This document shows positions 31,929 through 34,456 of a stretch of DNA of 34,456 nt, piece by piece. The stretch spans positions 1-34,456 of the forward strand of contig JAIOZF010000029.1 in the NCBI GenBank assembly GCA_021740745.1. Reading direction: 5' to 3'. The notes under the pieces are model-generated. The model was not told the origin of the DNA and did not search any database. It was given only the letters and a program-made list of their open reading frames with translations. Each line of letters opens with the position of its first letter. Position 1 is the stretch's first letter. Source of the DNA: Crocinitomicaceae bacterium (lineage in GTDB: Bacteria > Bacteroidota > Bacteroidia > Flavobacteriales_D > Crocinitomicaceae). The position numbers and the translations under genes were made by a program.

Positions 31929-34430
31929 ATGAAAAAAATATATTTATTAACACTGCTATTATCTATTTTCCAAGTGGCATTTGCACAGGTTAATCCCGGT
32001 GCTACATGTGCTCAAGCGGGTTGCACCACCTCGGGTTCATATCAGAACTTATCTGGAGTTCCAAGTATGGGTGCCTACCAGTGTCTGGGATCAACACCTA
32101 ATGCCAATTGGCTTGCCCTAGGTATTGCAACAAGTGGTAGTGTAAACTTAACGTTAACACAAGTTACAGCTAATGGAACTCCAATTGATGTTGATTTTGC
32201 ATTGTACGGACCTTATTCTAGTGTTGCTGCAGGTTGTCCAATTGGACCAGGAACACCGACAGTTGATTGTTCATATTCAGGTTCTGCGACAGAATATGTA
32301 GATATTGCTAATGCAGTAGCTGGTCAGGTTTATATTTTACTAGTCACTAATTTTAATGGACAATCGGGAACAATTAGTTTAGTTCCAAATGCATCTCAAC
32401 CTTCTACAGGATCAGTGAATTGTGCGATTAATTTTAGTGCAACTACCTCTCAAACCTCTGCAACATGCGGTCAAGCCACAGGGACTGCAACTGTCACACC
32501 AGTTGGAGGTTACCCGCCGTACACGTACAGCTGGAATTCGCCCGGTAATCCTACGACACAAACGGCAACAGGTTTAACGCCTGGTTCATATATTTGTACG
32601 ATTACATCCTCTCCAAATCCTACTACTGGTCAAACAGTAAATCCAACAACAGCAACAGTTACTGTTTTGAATATTAATGCTATTTACACAGCTACATCAG
32701 TTCCCGCATCTTGTGCGAATGGTAATAACGGTTCCGCTACGGCAAACTTTAATATTTCTGGAGGAATAGCGGGTATAACTGCAACCTACCTTTGGAATGA
32801 TCCAACTGGTCAAACTACCCAAACAGCAACTGGCTTAACTCCTGGTTCATATTCTTGTGCAGTTACTCTTTCAAATGGATGTTCTGGAACTGCCAATGTG
32901 GTAGTTGGTGCAAGTCCAGTTACATACTCAGGTACAACAACAGTTGTTTCTTGTCCTGGAGGATCTGATGGAACTGCTACTGCGATTATGACACCCGTTG
33001 TAGGTACATTATCATATTTATGGAATGATCCAAATGCTCAAAATACTGCTACAGCGACAGGATTAGCTGTAGGAACCTACACATGTGCGGTTTCTTCTAC
33101 TATTGGATGTACTGGCACTGTAAATGTCACTGTTACCCAAATACCTGGTATGATTGCAACTATTGCTAACCAAACAGACGTTACATGCAGTGCCGGTAAT
33201 GATGGAATGATTGATGTAGATGTAACGCAAGGTACAGCAGGTTACACTTATTCTTGGGACAATTCATCATCAACTACTGATATTGCAAATGATTTAATCG
33301 TTGGTTCACACACTGTAACAATAACTGATGCATTAGGATGTGTTATAGATATAACTGGAACTTTAGCTGAACCAGACAGATTAGAAATCGTAACAATCAC
33401 TCCAGACACTCAAATTTGTCCAGAAGCAGAGATTACCTTGTCGGCAACGGGAACTGGTGGTTCAAGTCCATATCTATTTTCATGGTTTGAAAATGGTGTT
33501 GCTATTGGAACGGGCTCTTCTATAACAGTAGATCCAACAAACACAAACACTGATTATTGTGTAATACTATCAGAACTGTGTGGATCACCAACTGCTGATA
33601 CTTGTACAAAAATCTATTTCCCTACTCCTATTGAGCCAATTTTAACACCTGATAAATTTGAAGCTTGTATGCCTGGTACATTTGTATTCTCAAACACATC
33701 TGTTAATGGAGGAGAAATTGCCACAATGGACATCATTTTCTCTGAGGGAAGTGAATATACTGCAAATGGAACAGATGGTGTAACTCATACTTTTGAAGTC
33801 CCTAATTTTTATTCTGTGAATTTAACAGCAACTTCAATTTATGGTTGTGTCTATACCGCTGATATTACAAATATTATTAGAGTTAAACCTTTACCTATAG
33901 CCGATTTTACTTTTTCTGCGAATCCAGCTACTATATTTGAAACAAATATCTTAATGCAAGATCGTTCATCTTTTGATGTGATTTCATGGGAATGGTTTAG
34001 TCCTGGTTCTACTCCAACATATAGTTACTCAGAAAATCCTCAGTTCTTTTTCCCTGAAGAGGTTGGAACTTACCCTGTAACGTTACTTGTTACGACAGAC
34101 CTAGGGTGTACAGATACAGTAACTATTGAGATGAATATTGTTCCTGCCATCCTATTCTATGCTCCAAATACTTTTACTCCTGACAATGATGAGTTTAATA
34201 ATTCTTGGGAGTTCTTTGTTTCTGGAATTGACGAATACAATTTTGAATTATATATCTTTAATAGATGGGGTGAAATAATTTGGGAAACCCATGATCCAAA
34301 ATCTAAATGGGATGGCTCATATGGTGGTAAGCCAATTCAAGAAGGAACATATACCTGGAAAGCAACTGTTAAAGAACCATACAATGATGGTAAACAGGAA
34401 TTCAAAGGATACATAAACGTTTTAAGATAA
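31929..34430 (+). CDS. SprB-repeat adhesin-like protein with type B T9SS sorting domain
   Basis: 833 residues from the ATG at 31929, chosen because it begins the signal peptide (MKKIYLLTLLLSIFQVAFAQ). Residues about 20-170 form a Cys-containing N-terminal beta domain. Four SprB-type repeats follow (about 175-490), each with a Cys-start, an SWN or LWNDP core, TATGL.PGSY and a paired Cys. Next come Ig/PKD-like domains (about 500-745), and a CHU_C gliding-motility C-terminal domain (about 752-833; APNTFTPDNDEFNN, FNRWGEIIWET, WDGSYGGKPIQEGTYTWK). In F. johnsoniae, SprB is a mobile surface adhesin exported by T9SS; this shorter relative is likely a surface adhesin. A PorP/SprF-type partner would be expected downstream, outside the window. 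Confidence 0.88.
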   Translation: MKKIYLLTLLLSIFQVAFAQVNPGATCAQAGCTTSGSYQNLSGVPSMGAYQCLGSTPNANWLALGIATSGSVNLTLTQVTANGTPIDVDFALYGPYSSVAAGCPIGPGTPTVDCSYSGSATEYVDIANAVAGQVYILLVTNFNGQSGTISLVPNASQPSTGSVNCAINFSATTSQTSATCGQATGTATVTPVGGYPPYTYSWNSPGNPTTQTATGLTPGSYICTITSSPNPTTGQTVNPTTATVTVLNINAIYTATSVPASCANGNNGSATANFNISGGIAGITATYLWNDPTGQTTQTATGLTPGSYSCAVTLSNGCSGTANVVVGASPVTYSGTTTVVSCPGGSDGTATAIMTPVVGTLSYLWNDPNAQNTATATGLAVGTYTCAVSSTIGCTGTVNVTVTQIPGMIATIANQTDVTCSAGNDGMIDVDVTQGTAGYTYSWDNSSSTTDIANDLIVGSHTVTITDALGCVIDITGTLAEPDRLEIVTITPDTQICPEAEITLSATGTGGSSPYLFSWFENGVAIGTGSSITVDPTNTNTDYCVILSELCGSPTADTCTKIYFPTPIEPILTPDKFEACMPGTFVFSNTSVNGGEIATMDIIFSEGSEYTANGTDGVTHTFEVPNFYSVNLTATSIYGCVYTADITNIIRVKPLPIADFTFSANPATIFETNILMQDRSSFDVISWEWFSPGSTPTYSYSENPQFFFPEEVGTYPVTLLVTTDLGCTDTVTIEMNIVPAILFYAPNTFTPDNDEFNNSWEFFVSGIDEYNFELYIFNRWGEIIWETHDPKSKWDGSYGGKPIQEGTYTWKATVKEPYNDGKQEFKGYINVLR

Positions 34431-34442
34431 CACAATCATTAA

Positions 34443-34450
34443 AAGGAGGT
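34443..34450 (+). promoter_or_regulatory. Strong Shine-Dalgarno sequence for a gene beyond the window
   Basis: AAGGAGGT, followed by TTAAAA at the window end. It lies 12 nt after the adhesin stop codon. No other start in this window has such a sequence, so it probably sets translation of the next gene. Confidence 0.6.
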
Positions 34451-34456
34451 TTAAAA

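Overview
The window reads as a low-GC marine or freshwater Bacteroidota chromosome, most likely Flavobacteriales. A Crocinitomicaceae/Fluviicola-like organism is my guess from style, not from a search. The supporting signs are type IX secretion (T9SS) sorting domains, a SprB-repeat protein with a gliding-motility C-terminal domain, a PorE-like OmpA protein, four-component operons with 1-nt overlaps, and promoters matching the Bacteroidota -7 consensus TAnnTTTG. Shine-Dalgarno sequences are almost absent. No tRNA, rRNA, insertion sequence, prophage or CRISPR array was seen.

Layout. 1-643 is the 3' part of thioredoxin reductase. 644-854 is a repeat-rich gap (13-bp tandem repeats plus a GC-rich palindromic element). 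855-4205 (minus) holds a lipoprotein, an ECF sigma factor translationally coupled to a membrane protein with a GIN-type domain, and protein-L-isoaspartate methyltransferase. A small lipoprotein (4367-4681, plus) precedes the most coherent unit, 4686-10525 (minus). That unit is a cobalamin riboswitch with a terminator platform, followed by a DUF4465-like T9SS cargo, a BtuB-type TonB receptor, a BtuG-like beta-propeller lipoprotein, a second T9SS cargo and a TPMT-family methyltransferase. All are overlapping or 4-26 nt apart, and I read this as a B12-repressed outer-membrane cobalamin uptake operon.

10783-14837 (minus) holds a second TonB receptor and a large T9SS-exported surface protein separated by a strong terminator. 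14970-19523 (plus) is a small unknown gene and the operon queE / porE-like / ubiA-like / maf, closed by a bidirectional terminator. 19586-22517 (minus) holds an OmpA protein overlapping hemE, and ung. A lipoprotein gene (plus) follows. 23371-26385 (minus) is a haem-type TonB receptor with a small membrane-anchored protein in front of it. Divergent from it are an esterase and a LolA-like protein (26424-27755, plus). 27817-31338 (minus) holds a fused 2-oxoacid dehydrogenase E1 and glutamate dehydrogenase. The right end (plus) carries a small secreted protein and a SprB-repeat adhesin. The last bases contain a strong Shine-Dalgarno sequence for a gene beyond the window.

Two themes stand out. One is cobalamin acquisition that combines a Bacteroides-style BtuB/BtuG pair with T9SS-exported proteins. 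The other is a recurrent promoter geometry in which the -7 box lies only 3-6 nt from the start codon, predicting leaderless or nearly leaderless mRNAs. Coordinates rest on reading frames read directly from the sequence; family calls are from motif recognition without database searches.
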